DNA of 64,000 nucleotides, taken from Dyadobacter sp. CY312. Lineage in GTDB: Bacteria; Bacteroidota; Bacteroidia; Cytophagales; Spirosomataceae. Below are positions 43,454-51,310 of the stretch, piece after piece. The stretch lies in NCBI RefSeq assembly GCF_021390535.1, contig NZ_JAJUXG010000019.1:124001-188000 (forward strand), in the 5' to 3' direction. Numbering within the stretch: position 1 is the stretch's first letter; each line of letters opens with the position of its first letter. The notes beneath the pieces were generated by a model that saw only the letters and a list, made by a program, of their open reading frames with translations, did no database searches and had not been told where the DNA came from. The position numbers were made by a program, and so were the translations under genes.

Positions 43454-44557
43454 ATGAATCAGAAAAAAGAAGCTCTACTATTGCTGGAAGATGGAACAGC
43501 ATACAGAGGATTGGCTTTGGGGATAGACGGTACTACCGGAGGAGAGATTTGTTTCAACACCGGTATGACGGGGTATCAGGAGATTTATACGGATCCTTCG
43601 TATTATGGACAGATAATAGTTAACACAACTTCCCACATCGGAAATTATGGGGTACAGTTGGAAGATGAAGAGGAGTCGGGATCCGTGAAGATTAAAGGAA
43701 TGGTTTGTAATACCTTTTCGAATATTTACTCGCGCCATACTGCGGACTTTTCATTACAGGAATATTTCGAACGTGCTAAAATAGTTGGAGTAAGTAATGT
43801 AGATACGCGCCACCTTGTACGTCATGTACGTGAGAAGGGGGTAATGAATGCCATTATTTCATCTCAAATTTTGGATGAGGCTGAGTTGATGGCCGAGTTG
43901 AAAAAGGTGCCATCTATGGACGGACTTGAATTATCCTCCCAGGTAACCACGCCCGAAGCATATTTTGTAGGAGATGAAGCCACCAGCCAATGGAAAGTGG
44001 CTGTGATGGACTATGGAATTAAGAAGAGTATTTTGACCAATTTAACGTCCCGTGGATGTTATTGCAAAGTGTTTCCTGCAAGGACTTCGTTTGAAGAGGT
44101 AATGCAGTGGCAGCCGGATGGATTCTTTATTTCTAACGGACCTGGTGATCCTGCTGCTATGACATATGCAGTGGATAATGTGAACCAGATGGTGCTCACC
44201 GGAAAACCTTTGTTTGGTATTTGCCTCGGTCATCAGCTGCTTGCGCTTTCCAGTGGAATAAGCACTTATAAAATGCACCATGGGCACAGGGGACTTAACC
44301 ATCCCGTTAAGAACCTGATTTCTGGTTTTTGCGAAGTGACTTCTCAAAATCACGGCTTCGCTGTGAAGCAAGAGGAAATTGAAACACATCCTGACGTGGA
44401 AGTGACGCATATCAACCTGAACGATAAAACAATTGAAGGGATCAGACGAAAGGATTATCCTGCGTTTTCGGTACAGTATCACCCGGAGGCGTCGCCTGGA
44501 CCTCACGATTCCCGGTATTTATTTGATCAGTTTGCGGGATTGTTATCCGATAATTGA
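43454..44557 (+). CDS. carA: Carbamoyl-phosphate synthase small subunit
   Basis: 367 residues. N-terminal CPSase small-subunit domain (LLLEDGTAYRGLALGIDGTT) and C-terminal class I glutamine amidotransferase with nucleophile Cys257 in FGICLGHQLLALS and His/Glu in VQYHPEASPGPHDS. It supplies ammonia from glutamine for carbamoyl phosphate, the precursor of arginine and pyrimidines. The large subunit (carB) is not adjacent. No pyrimidine-sensing leader is recognised. Confidence 0.97.
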   Translation: MNQKKEALLLLEDGTAYRGLALGIDGTTGGEICFNTGMTGYQEIYTDPSYYGQIIVNTTSHIGNYGVQLEDEEESGSVKIKGMVCNTFSNIYSRHTADFSLQEYFERAKIVGVSNVDTRHLVRHVREKGVMNAIISSQILDEAELMAELKKVPSMDGLELSSQVTTPEAYFVGDEATSQWKVAVMDYGIKKSILTNLTSRGCYCKVFPARTSFEEVMQWQPDGFFISNGPGDPAAMTYAVDNVNQMVLTGKPLFGICLGHQLLALSSGISTYKMHHGHRGLNHPVKNLISGFCEVTSQNHGFAVKQEEIETHPDVEVTHINLNDKTIEGIRRKDYPAFSVQYHPEASPGPHDSRYLFDQFAGLLSDN

Positions 44558-44561
44558 AGTT

Positions 44562-44600
44562 AAAAGAAAAACCCATCGGCTGCCGATGGGTTTTTCTTTT
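44562..44600. terminator. Bidirectional terminator between carA and the rhodanese-thioredoxin gene
   Basis: AAAAGAAAAACCCATCGG (44562-44579) pairs perfectly with CCGATGGGTTTTTCTTTT (44583-44600), an 18-bp stem with a 3-base loop and T/A-runs on both sides. It serves both convergent genes. Confidence 0.9.
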
Positions 44601-44619
44601 ACTGGTATTTTCGTTTAAG

Positions 44620-45330
44620 TTATTTGGCTGACTTGCCATCAAGAAGTTTCCTAAACTCCGCTTCGGAAAGTTCTCCTGATACTCTTTTTACCAGCTTCCC
44701 ATTTTTGTACAACAGAAAGGCGGGAATTTCGTCAATACCCATTTGTTTCGCAAGCGCTTTATTCTCGTCATAGTTGATCGTCTGAATCTTTGCTTTGCCC
44801 TTGTATTCGTCGGTAAGTTTGTGGATGACGGGAAGCATCTTTACGCAAGGTCCACACCATTTGGCATAGAAATCAACAAGAACAATACCGTTTTCCGAAA
44901 CCAGCTTGTTAAATTCATTCATGCTAATTGCACTGGTTGCAGCAAGGTCGGATGCTCCGTCAACGGGTTTCTCGGCAGAAGTCCATTTAAGGTATCCTCC
45001 TGTCATATCATAGATTTCGGTAAAGCCGCTTTCGTGAAGTATATCAGCCGCAGCGGCGCTTCGTACTCCTCCGAGGCAATACACGAACACAGGTTTGGAT
45101 TTATCGAGTTTACTGATCTGCTCTTTAAAGGCCGGGCTCTTGTAGTCTATGTTTTTTGCGTTTTGTAAATGCCCGTCTTTGTATTCGCCCGGAGTGCGTA
45201 CATCCAGTAACTGCCCCTGTTTCGTAGCATTTAGTTTATTTTCAAATTCGTCGGGGCTTAACTTGGTTTGGGCCTGAGCAGCCAAACCAGTACAAACCAT
45301 TGCAAGTATTAATAAGAACTTAATTTTCAT
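44620..45330 (-). CDS. Exported rhodanese-thioredoxin fusion protein
   Basis: 236 residues: signal peptide (MKIKFLLILAMVCTGLAAQA), rhodanese domain (about 22-125, with DVRTPGEY and the catalytic Cys85 in VYCLGGVRS), and thioredoxin domain (about 135-236, redox centre WCGPC at Cys159 and Cys162). Rhodanese transfers sulfane sulfur; thioredoxin reduces disulfides. Fused and exported, they may work together on sulfur or disulfide chemistry in the periplasm, which is inference. The gene is alone and convergent with carA. Confidence 0.93.
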   Translation of the reverse strand: MKIKFLLILAMVCTGLAAQAQTKLSPDEFENKLNATKQGQLLDVRTPGEYKDGHLQNAKNIDYKSPAFKEQISKLDKSKPVFVYCLGGVRSAAAADILHESGFTEIYDMTGGYLKWTSAEKPVDGASDLAATSAISMNEFNKLVSENGIVLVDFYAKWCGPCVKMLPVIHKLTDEYKGKAKIQTINYDENKALAKQMGIDEIPAFLLYKNGKLVKRVSGELSEAEFRKLLDGKSAK

Positions 45331-45458
45331 GATTGGTGAATTAACCTGTTAGTATTGTAAATTTACGCTAAAATGAATTGTCGTTTATGGATGACAATTT
45401 TTTTGTGTTATTTTGTATCGTTAACATAATACATTTCTAATCAAAACCCAAGCTGCAA

Positions 45459-46730
45459 ATGAGTACGATTCAGTCAGTACATGCAAGACAAATTCTTGAT
45501 TCAAGAGGAAACCCAACAGTTGAAGTAGATATTCGTACCGAAAATGGTTATTTAGGTCGTGCGGCAGTTCCATCAGGAGCTTCCACAGGAAAACATGAAG
45601 CAGTTGAGCTTCGCGATGATGATAAAAGTGTCTATGTTGGTAAAGGGGTTTTGAAAGCCGTTGAAAATGTAAATGACATTATCTTCCCTGAATTGATCGG
45701 ATGTTCAGTATTTGAGCAAAATCTGATCGACAAGATCATGCTGGAACTGGATGGTACGCCTAACAAAAGCAAATTGGGAGCAAACGCTATTCTTGGTGTT
45801 TCTCTTGCTGCTGCAAAAGCTGCTGCTCAGGAAGCGAATCTTCCTTTGTATCGTTACATAGGCGGTGTTAATGCAAATACACTTCCTGTTCCAATGATGA
45901 ACATTCTTAATGGAGGAAGCCACGCTGACAACTCTATCGATTTTCAGGAATTTATGATTCTTCCTGCAAAGGCGGATACTTTCTCTGAGTCATTGAGAAT
46001 GGGTGTTGAGGTATTCCATACTTTGAAAACTGTTTTGAAAAGCAAAGGCTACTCAACCAACGTTGGTGACGAAGGTGGTTTTGCTCCGAATATCAAATCA
46101 AATGAAGAAGCGATTGAAATAGTAATTCAGGCTATCGAAAAAGCAGGATACAAGCCAGGTGAAGATATCTTCATCGCTATGGATGCTGCTGTTTCTGAAT
46201 TCTACGAAAATGGTCTTTACCACTTCAAAAAATCAGACGGACGTAAATTGACTTCTGATGAAATGGCTGATTACTGGACACAGTGGGTTGCCAAATATCC
46301 TATTATCTCAATTGAAGATGGTATGGACGAAGATGACTGGGCTGGTTGGAAAACACTTACCGAGTCGGTTGGTAAAAAATGCCAGTTGGTTGGAGATGAC
46401 TTGTTCGTAACCAATGTTACACGTTTGCAACAAGGTATCGAGTCTCAGATTGCGAACGCTGTTTTGGTTAAAGTAAACCAAATCGGTTCTTTGACTGAAA
46501 CAATCGATACTGTGAATCTTGCTAAGAGAAACAGTTATAAAACGATCATGTCTCACCGTTCAGGTGAAACAGAAGATGCTACTATTGCGGATCTTGCTGT
46601 GGCATTGAACACCGGTCAAATCAAAACTGGTTCGGCTTCCCGTTCTGATCGTATGGCTAAATACAATCAGTTACTACGTATTGAAGAAGAATTGGGGGAA
46701 AGTGCATACTTCCCAGGATTGAAATTCTAA
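45459..46730 (+). CDS. eno: Enolase
   Basis: 423 residues. Signature elements: VPSGASTGKHEAVELRDDD, the Mg2+ ligands in SIEDGMDEDDW and GDDLFVTN, and the loop MSHRSGETEDATIADLAVAL. Enolase interconverts 2-phosphoglycerate and phosphoenolpyruvate in glycolysis. The gene precedes a DivIC-like gene, with a terminator between. gpmI, the enzyme of the preceding glycolytic step, is encoded 1 kb downstream. Confidence 0.98.
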   Translation: MSTIQSVHARQILDSRGNPTVEVDIRTENGYLGRAAVPSGASTGKHEAVELRDDDKSVYVGKGVLKAVENVNDIIFPELIGCSVFEQNLIDKIMLELDGTPNKSKLGANAILGVSLAAAKAAAQEANLPLYRYIGGVNANTLPVPMMNILNGGSHADNSIDFQEFMILPAKADTFSESLRMGVEVFHTLKTVLKSKGYSTNVGDEGGFAPNIKSNEEAIEIVIQAIEKAGYKPGEDIFIAMDAAVSEFYENGLYHFKKSDGRKLTSDEMADYWTQWVAKYPIISIEDGMDEDDWAGWKTLTESVGKKCQLVGDDLFVTNVTRLQQGIESQIANAVLVKVNQIGSLTETIDTVNLAKRNSYKTIMSHRSGETEDATIADLAVALNTGQIKTGSASRSDRMAKYNQLLRIEEELGESAYFPGLKF

Positions 46731-46741
46731 ATAATAATGTT

Positions 46742-46768
46742 AACCGGGGCCTTTTGCCCCGGTTTTTC
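46742..46768 (+). terminator. Terminator after eno
   Basis: AACCGGGGC (46742-46750) pairs with GCCCCGGTT (46756-46764) across a 5-base loop, then TTTTTCC. It begins 12 bases after the eno stop and lies just before the next ATG at 46776, so the next gene must have read-through or a start within this region. Confidence 0.85.
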
Positions 46769-46775
46769 CTTTTAT

Positions 46776-47108
46776 ATGTCGGAGCTGAAGAACCATTGGT
46801 TACTAAAACCTTTCCGTAACTTTTATACCGCAACACTGGTCGCATGGCTGGTGTGGGTGATCGGTCTTGATAATAACAATATGAGGATCGTTATCTCGAA
46901 CAGAATGAAGATGATGGCTCTGGAAAAGGAGAAAAGCATCTTAAACGAAAAAATTAAGCTTGTTAACAAGGAGCGTGAGGAGGTATTGGGAAATCCTAAG
47001 ATGCTTGAAAAATGGGCGCGGGAAACATACCTGATGAGGAGACCTAATGAAGACGTTTACGTCATCGTAGACGAAAACAACACTTTGTTAGAAAGTAAAA
47101 AGGAATAA
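46776..47108 (+). CDS. DivIC/FtsB-like septum formation initiator
   Basis: 110 residues from the ATG at 46776 (MSELKNHWLLKPFRNFYTAT). The frame opens 39 bases upstream, but those residues are read across the eno terminator. One membrane helix (TATLVAWLVWVIGLD) is followed by a coiled coil (MKMMALEKEKSILNEKIKL) and a short conserved end (WARETYLMRRPNEDVYVIV). This is the FtsB/DivIC layout, a small bitopic protein of the cell-division complex. Eno followed by this gene is common in Bacteroidota and other bacteria. Confidence 0.88.
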   Translation: MSELKNHWLLKPFRNFYTATLVAWLVWVIGLDNNNMRIVISNRMKMMALEKEKSILNEKIKLVNKEREEVLGNPKMLEKWARETYLMRRPNEDVYVIVDENNTLLESKKE

Positions 47109-47174
47109 TCTTCATAAATTTCCTGCAACATGACGGAATGGGATATGAGGATATTAAAAATAAAAAATTAAACA

Positions 47175-47684
47175 TTGATTCAGGTTCTTTTTGTTTGCCT
47201 TGGCAACATATGCCGATCACCGATCGCAGAAGGAGTTTTTAAGGAATTGGTGGTAAAAAAGGGCCTGGACGACATCATTCTTTGCGATTCTGCCGGAACA
47301 GCAGCCTACCATACCGGAAGCCTCCCGGACAAACGTATGAGAAAAACGGCACTAGATAGAGGAATTTCCCTGACACATTCTGCACGCCAGCTCTGTTATG
47401 AAGATTTCACCCGCTTTGACTACATCATGGCAATGGATGAAGCCAATTTTGCTAACATTCGTGAGGAGAGTTTCAGAGTGAATGGATTTTATTTACCTGA
47501 ACAGCAATTGTATCTGTACCGTTTGTTTGATCCTTTACGAGGCGAATCAGTGATTGTTCCTGATCCTTATTATGGAGAAATTTCTGGCTTTGTGGATGTA
47601 TACGAAATTGTGGAAAGGAGTGGCGAACAGTTTCTGGATTATCTGATTGAGAAGCATAATTTATCCCCCGCTTCCGGAGACTAA
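47175..47684 (+). CDS. Low-molecular-weight protein-tyrosine phosphatase (TTG start)
   Basis: 169 residues. The P-loop is VCLGNICRSP (Cys8, Arg14; CX5R) and the general acid is in VPDPYYGE. The start must be TTG at 47175, because an in-frame TAA lies six bases upstream and no ATG precedes the P-loop. LMW-PTPs dephosphorylate tyrosine kinases of polysaccharide export or act on arginine phosphates. It lies between the DivIC-like gene and gpmI, without its own visible promoter. Confidence 0.92.
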   Translation: MIQVLFVCLGNICRSPIAEGVFKELVVKKGLDDIILCDSAGTAAYHTGSLPDKRMRKTALDRGISLTHSARQLCYEDFTRFDYIMAMDEANFANIREESFRVNGFYLPEQQLYLYRLFDPLRGESVIVPDPYYGEISGFVDVYEIVERSGEQFLDYLIEKHNLSPASGD

Positions 47685-47738
47685 CGTGCAGATTTGTTTG
47701 TTAATAAATCAGAACTTGAATACTAAACATTATATATT

Positions 47739-49271
47739 TTGAGCAAGAAAGTAATTCTTATCATCATGGATGGTTGGGGAATCGCCAAAATAGGCGAGGA
47801 AAACCGTTCAGCTGTGGTTGCGGCCAATACACCGTTTTACGATAGTATTTTGCAAAAATACCCACACAGCAAACTTGCCGCCAGTGGATTGGCCGTTGGG
47901 CTTCCTGATGGACAAATGGGTAACTCGGAAGTTGGGCATACGAACCTGGGGGCAGGACGTGTTGTTTATCAGGATCTTGTTAAAATCAATCTTGCGGTAA
48001 CAGAAGGAACCCTGGGAAAGGAAAAGGCTTTAATTGACGCGCTTGACTACGCCAAAATCAATAATAAAAAGGTGCATTTTATCGGTCTGGTATCTGATGG
48101 AGGTGTTCACTCTCACATCGATCACCTGAAAGGGCTGTGCAAAATAGCGGCAGATAAAGGTTTGGAAGATGTGTATGTTCACGCATTTACAGATGGTCGT
48201 GATTGTGATCCGAAAAGCGGTCTTGGGTTCCTAACCGAATTGACCACCTCCATGGCATCCACAACCGGAAAGCTGGCAAGTGTTACCGGGCGTTATTATG
48301 CAATGGATCGTGATAAAAGATGGGAACGTGTTAAGCTCGCTTACGATGCCATGGTACATGGAGAAGGCAAACACGTTGCAGCTGGTGGCGTATTGCAGGC
48401 AGTTGAGGATTCGTACGAAGAAGGTGTGACGGATGAGTTTATTCTGCCGATAGTGGCGGTGAACGAGAATGGAGCGCCTTTGGCGTTAATTCAGGATGGA
48501 GATGTAGTGCTTTGCTTTAATTTCCGTACGGATCGTGGCCGTGAAATTACCGAAGTGCTTACGCAGCAGGATTTCCATGAGCAAAACATGCACAAGCTCA
48601 ATCTTCGTTACATCACGATGACAAACTATGACGATACATATAAAGGTGTCGACGTCATTTTTGATAAAGATAACCTGAATAATACACTTGGTGAGGTATT
48701 GGAAGCAGCGGGTAAAAAGCAGATTCGTATTGCAGAAACAGAGAAATACCCTCACGTAACGTTTTTCTTCTCCGGTGGTCGTGAAAAACCATTTGAAGGT
48801 GAAAACCGTCTGTTGTGCCCATCTCCAAAAGTTGCTACTTATGATTTGCAGCCAGAAATGTCGGCTTTTGGAATTCGCGATGCCATCGTTCCTGAATTGG
48901 TGAAAGGTGAGGTTGATTTCGTTTGTCTTAATTTCGCCAACCCGGATATGGTTGGTCACACAGGTGTTTTCGAAGCTGCTGTGAAGGCATGTGAAACTGT
49001 GGATCAATGCGTGGAAGCGGTTGTAACGACGGGTCTGAATCACGGGTATTCTTCTATAATCATTGCGGATCATGGCAATTCCGACTACATGTCCAACGAC
49101 GATGGGTCACCCAATACAGCGCATTCTTTGAATCTGGTGCCTTGCGTTTTGGTTGACAATACATATCAGAATCCTATCCACGACGGGAAACTGGCTGATA
49201 TTGCTCCAACTATTCTTGCATTAATGGGAATTGCTAAGCCGGAAGAAATGACGGGAACCAGTATTTTATAA
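47739..49271 (+). CDS. gpmI: 2,3-bisphosphoglycerate-independent phosphoglycerate mutase (TTG start)
   Basis: 510 residues of the alkaline phosphatase superfamily. Start TTG at 47739 gives the family N-terminus SKKVILIIMDGWGIA (Asp ligand). Phospho-acceptor Ser63 in GQMGNSEVGHTNLGAGR; further metal ligands in FANPDMVGHTG and IIADHGNSD. It interconverts 3- and 2-phosphoglycerate with Mn2+, the step before enolase. Its terminator overlaps the promoter of the next gene. Confidence 0.96.
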   Translation: MSKKVILIIMDGWGIAKIGEENRSAVVAANTPFYDSILQKYPHSKLAASGLAVGLPDGQMGNSEVGHTNLGAGRVVYQDLVKINLAVTEGTLGKEKALIDALDYAKINNKKVHFIGLVSDGGVHSHIDHLKGLCKIAADKGLEDVYVHAFTDGRDCDPKSGLGFLTELTTSMASTTGKLASVTGRYYAMDRDKRWERVKLAYDAMVHGEGKHVAAGGVLQAVEDSYEEGVTDEFILPIVAVNENGAPLALIQDGDVVLCFNFRTDRGREITEVLTQQDFHEQNMHKLNLRYITMTNYDDTYKGVDVIFDKDNLNNTLGEVLEAAGKKQIRIAETEKYPHVTFFFSGGREKPFEGENRLLCPSPKVATYDLQPEMSAFGIRDAIVPELVKGEVDFVCLNFANPDMVGHTGVFEAAVKACETVDQCVEAVVTTGLNHGYSSIIIADHGNSDYMSNDDGSPNTAHSLNLVPCVLVDNTYQNPIHDGKLADIAPTILALMGIAKPEEMTGTSIL

Positions 49272-49291
49272 GCAGACACTATTTAATGTGT

Positions 49292-49299
49292 TAATTTTG
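49292..49299 (+). promoter_or_regulatory. Promoter -7 element overlapping the gpmI terminator
   Basis: TAATTTTG at 49292-49299 is a perfect -7 box. No clear -33 TTTG is seen at the right distance. It is followed immediately by the gpmI terminator hairpin, so the expected start of the new transcript lies inside the hairpin. Confidence 0.5.
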
Positions 49300-49330
49300 C
49301 AGAGAGTCTTTCAAAGGCTCTCTGTTTTTT
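49300..49330 (+). terminator. gpmI terminator
   Basis: CAGAGAGTCTT (49300-49310) pairs with AAGGCTCTCTG (49314-49324), one G-U pair and a 3-base loop, followed by TTTTTT. It starts 29 bases after the gpmI stop. Confidence 0.85.
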
Positions 49331-49370
49331 ATTGTTGGCTGCCTTCAAGGCCGATTCATTTTATTGCATC

Positions 49371-49979
49371 ATGACTGGTAAATCCCAAATATTTAGACCG
49401 ATAATTAAAAATAAGATTGTCGGATTGTTTCTTTTTCTGGCTGTTTTCCTAATTCTCTCCTGCGATTCCAAAGTTGAAGATGACCAGAATAACGAAAAGA
49501 TATTTTATGATCTTGCGGGTTTCGTTAATCAACAGGTATCAGAGCTTAACAAGCTTAAGCCAGCCGTTACAAAAATGACTATTATGGGTGTGGAAAGCAA
49601 TCAAATTGAGACCTCTGATATCAATTGGCAAAAAGAGCTTGAATTGTTTTCACAGGCAGACATCAATAAGCCAGCTTTTCGCCAGAGTTATTCCGTAAGT
49701 CGACCAGACTCTTCAACCTTTCTGTATGTTTCGAAGGAAGGAGATCGGTTGCCAATAAGACGGTTGCAGATTGTTGTTGACTCGACCAACGCACCTTTGG
49801 TAGTTGAGGCATTTATAAAATCAGACAACAAATTGTATACTTCTGAAAAAAGCATTTCGATGCGCTGCTCAAACGTCGGAAATATGCTGATGATAAAATC
49901 TTACCGGGTAGAAGGATTTCAAAAGCTTGTAATGATGGATAAGAAGCCTTTTCTCATCGAAGCTCAAATTAGTTACTAG
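49371..49979 (+). CDS. Lipoprotein of unknown function
   Basis: 202 residues from the ATG at 49371. The frame opens 39 bases upstream with a TTG, but ATG gives a clean lipoprotein signal with LILSC (Cys31). The mature part is mixed alpha/beta, with RQSYSVSRPDSSTFLYVSKE and VVEAFIKSDNKLYTSEKSIS. I do not recognise a named family. It follows the glycolytic genes and has its own terminator (50093-50135). The promoter-like box in front overlaps the gpmI terminator. Confidence 0.75.
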   Translation: MTGKSQIFRPIIKNKIVGLFLFLAVFLILSCDSKVEDDQNNEKIFYDLAGFVNQQVSELNKLKPAVTKMTIMGVESNQIETSDINWQKELELFSQADINKPAFRQSYSVSRPDSSTFLYVSKEGDRLPIRRLQIVVDSTNAPLVVEAFIKSDNKLYTSEKSISMRCSNVGNMLMIKSYRVEGFQKLVMMDKKPFLIEAQISY

Positions 49980-50297
49980 CATTATTTGCATTATTTAAAG
50001 CTGTACGCTTATACCATAAGTTGGGTAAAGATTACCCAGAATTTAGTCAGGAAAGGTATCAGTGGGTTTTACTTTAACTTTCAAAGTTTTTTTACTAAAA
50101 AAGCCCACGGCATATTGCCAAGGGCTTTTTTAGTATTATTTGTATTTCTATTCTGCTGTTTCAGTTACCAATTTATTCGGGTTCGGCATAGTATTGGTGT
50201 TTTAGTAAGGGAAGTGTAACCAAAAATGTAACACGGCACCGGGTTTGAGGCTGCCGGTTATTTTAAAGCTAAATCAAAACTATAACATCGTTTATCA
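49980..50297. other. Intergenic region between the lipoprotein gene and coiled-coil copy B
   Basis: About 320 bases. It contains the terminator at 50093-50135. The only open frame (49986-50219) begins with TTG and is read through that hairpin, so I do not count it. The remainder upstream of 50298 should hold the promoter of the coiled-coil gene, but I see no exact consensus. Confidence 0.6.
50093..50135 (+). terminator. Terminator of the unknown lipoprotein gene
   Basis: TACTAAAAAAGCCC (50093-50106) pairs with GGGCTTTTTTAGTA (50122-50135), and an inner GGCA/TGCC helix closes the loop. T-run present in the right arm. Confidence 0.85.
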
Positions 50298-51251
50298 ATG
50301 CAGCAACAAGAACAGAAAAACAAGCAAAGCATAGCCTGGGCAATGGTAGTTGTCCTTGGGCTCGCAACGGCCATGTTCGGCTACCTGTTTACCACTCAGA
50401 AGAGTGAACTGACACAACAGGAAAGTTTAGTGGTAGAAAAGGCCAGAGAACTGGCACTTACAAAAACAAGGTTGGATTCTATCTCAACAGTTTTGGACGC
50501 GAAAATTGCTGAAATAGAGAAACTGGGAGGAGACATTTCGGAGCTTACCAAAGTGAAAGAGCAACTTGAAAAAGACAAGCTTGCGTTCAGCAGAAGCAAA
50601 AAAGTTGAGACAGGTAAGTATCTTGCCAAAATCAAGGAATACGAGAAGTTCCTGACTGAAAAGGATGAAGTAATCGCCCAGTTAAGATTAGAAAACGAAC
50701 ATCTGGTAGCATCTAACGATTCACTTAGCACACATGTAGGTTCATTAACGAGTGAAAGAGAAAGACTTGTTCAGCGTCAGGCAGAACTATCTGACTCCGT
50801 GGTTACTTTCACTGCTGCGAATAAGGAACTTTCAGAAAAAGTGAGCCAGGCTGCTGCACTTAAAGCTGCTAACCTGAAAGTACTTACTGTTAATTCAAGA
50901 GGTAAGGTAAAAGACAAAGAAGAGTACAAAGCGAAACGCGTTGATAAACTAAAATTGACTTTCAATCTGCCAGAAAATGCTTTGACAGCTCAAGAGCCAA
51001 AAGATATTTATGTCCGCGTTCTTGATCCTTCGGGAGCTGTGGTAGCAGACGATGCAACAGGTTCAGGAGAGTTTGAGATCAATGGTGCTCCTTCGAAATT
51101 CACATCACGTGAGTCAATTGCTTACCAGAACAACAATCAAAAGGTTGAAATGCTTTATGACAATGCATCTCAATTCCGTCCTGGTAAATACAACGTGGAA
51201 CTTTACGCGGAAGGATATAAAATTGGTAATACCAACTTTACTATCAAATAA
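50298..51251 (+). CDS. Membrane-anchored coiled-coil protein of unknown function (copy B)
   Basis: 317 residues: N-terminal membrane helix (about 12-31, IAWAMVVVLGLATAMFGYLF), coiled coil (about 35-190, E/K/L/Q-rich) and a C-terminal beta domain with VRVLDPSGAVVADDATGSG and RPGKYNVELYAEGYKIG. The same organisation and many identical residues occur in the gene at 16827-17738; shared strings include KAKRVDK, DPSGA and ATGSGEF. The two are paralogues, now 33 kb apart. Function unknown; a periplasmic or surface structural role is only a guess. Its terminator is shared with the PPK2 gene. Confidence 0.75.
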   Translation: MQQQEQKNKQSIAWAMVVVLGLATAMFGYLFTTQKSELTQQESLVVEKARELALTKTRLDSISTVLDAKIAEIEKLGGDISELTKVKEQLEKDKLAFSRSKKVETGKYLAKIKEYEKFLTEKDEVIAQLRLENEHLVASNDSLSTHVGSLTSERERLVQRQAELSDSVVTFTAANKELSEKVSQAAALKAANLKVLTVNSRGKVKDKEEYKAKRVDKLKLTFNLPENALTAQEPKDIYVRVLDPSGAVVADDATGSGEFEINGAPSKFTSRESIAYQNNNQKVEMLYDNASQFRPGKYNVELYAEGYKIGNTNFTIK

Positions 51252-51276
51252 CTAATACCACACGATACACCACAAT

Positions 51277-51304
51277 AAGACGGCCGGATTATTCCGGCCG
51301 TCTT
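51277..51304. terminator. Bidirectional terminator
   Basis: AAGACGGCCGGA (51277-51288) pairs perfectly with TCCGGCCGTCTT (51293-51304) with a 4-base loop, then TCTTTTTT on the plus strand. It lies between coiled-coil copy B and the convergent PPK2 gene. Confidence 0.85.
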
Positions 51305-51310
51305 TCTTTT

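Noticed and set aside
46737..46775. Longer start for the DivIC-like protein
   Set aside because: Its codons are the eno terminator hairpin, and the ATG at 46776 gives the usual short N-terminus.
49986..50219. 77-residue open frame after the unknown lipoprotein gene
   Set aside because: It starts with TTG, is read through a strong terminator hairpin, and has no recognisable domain.
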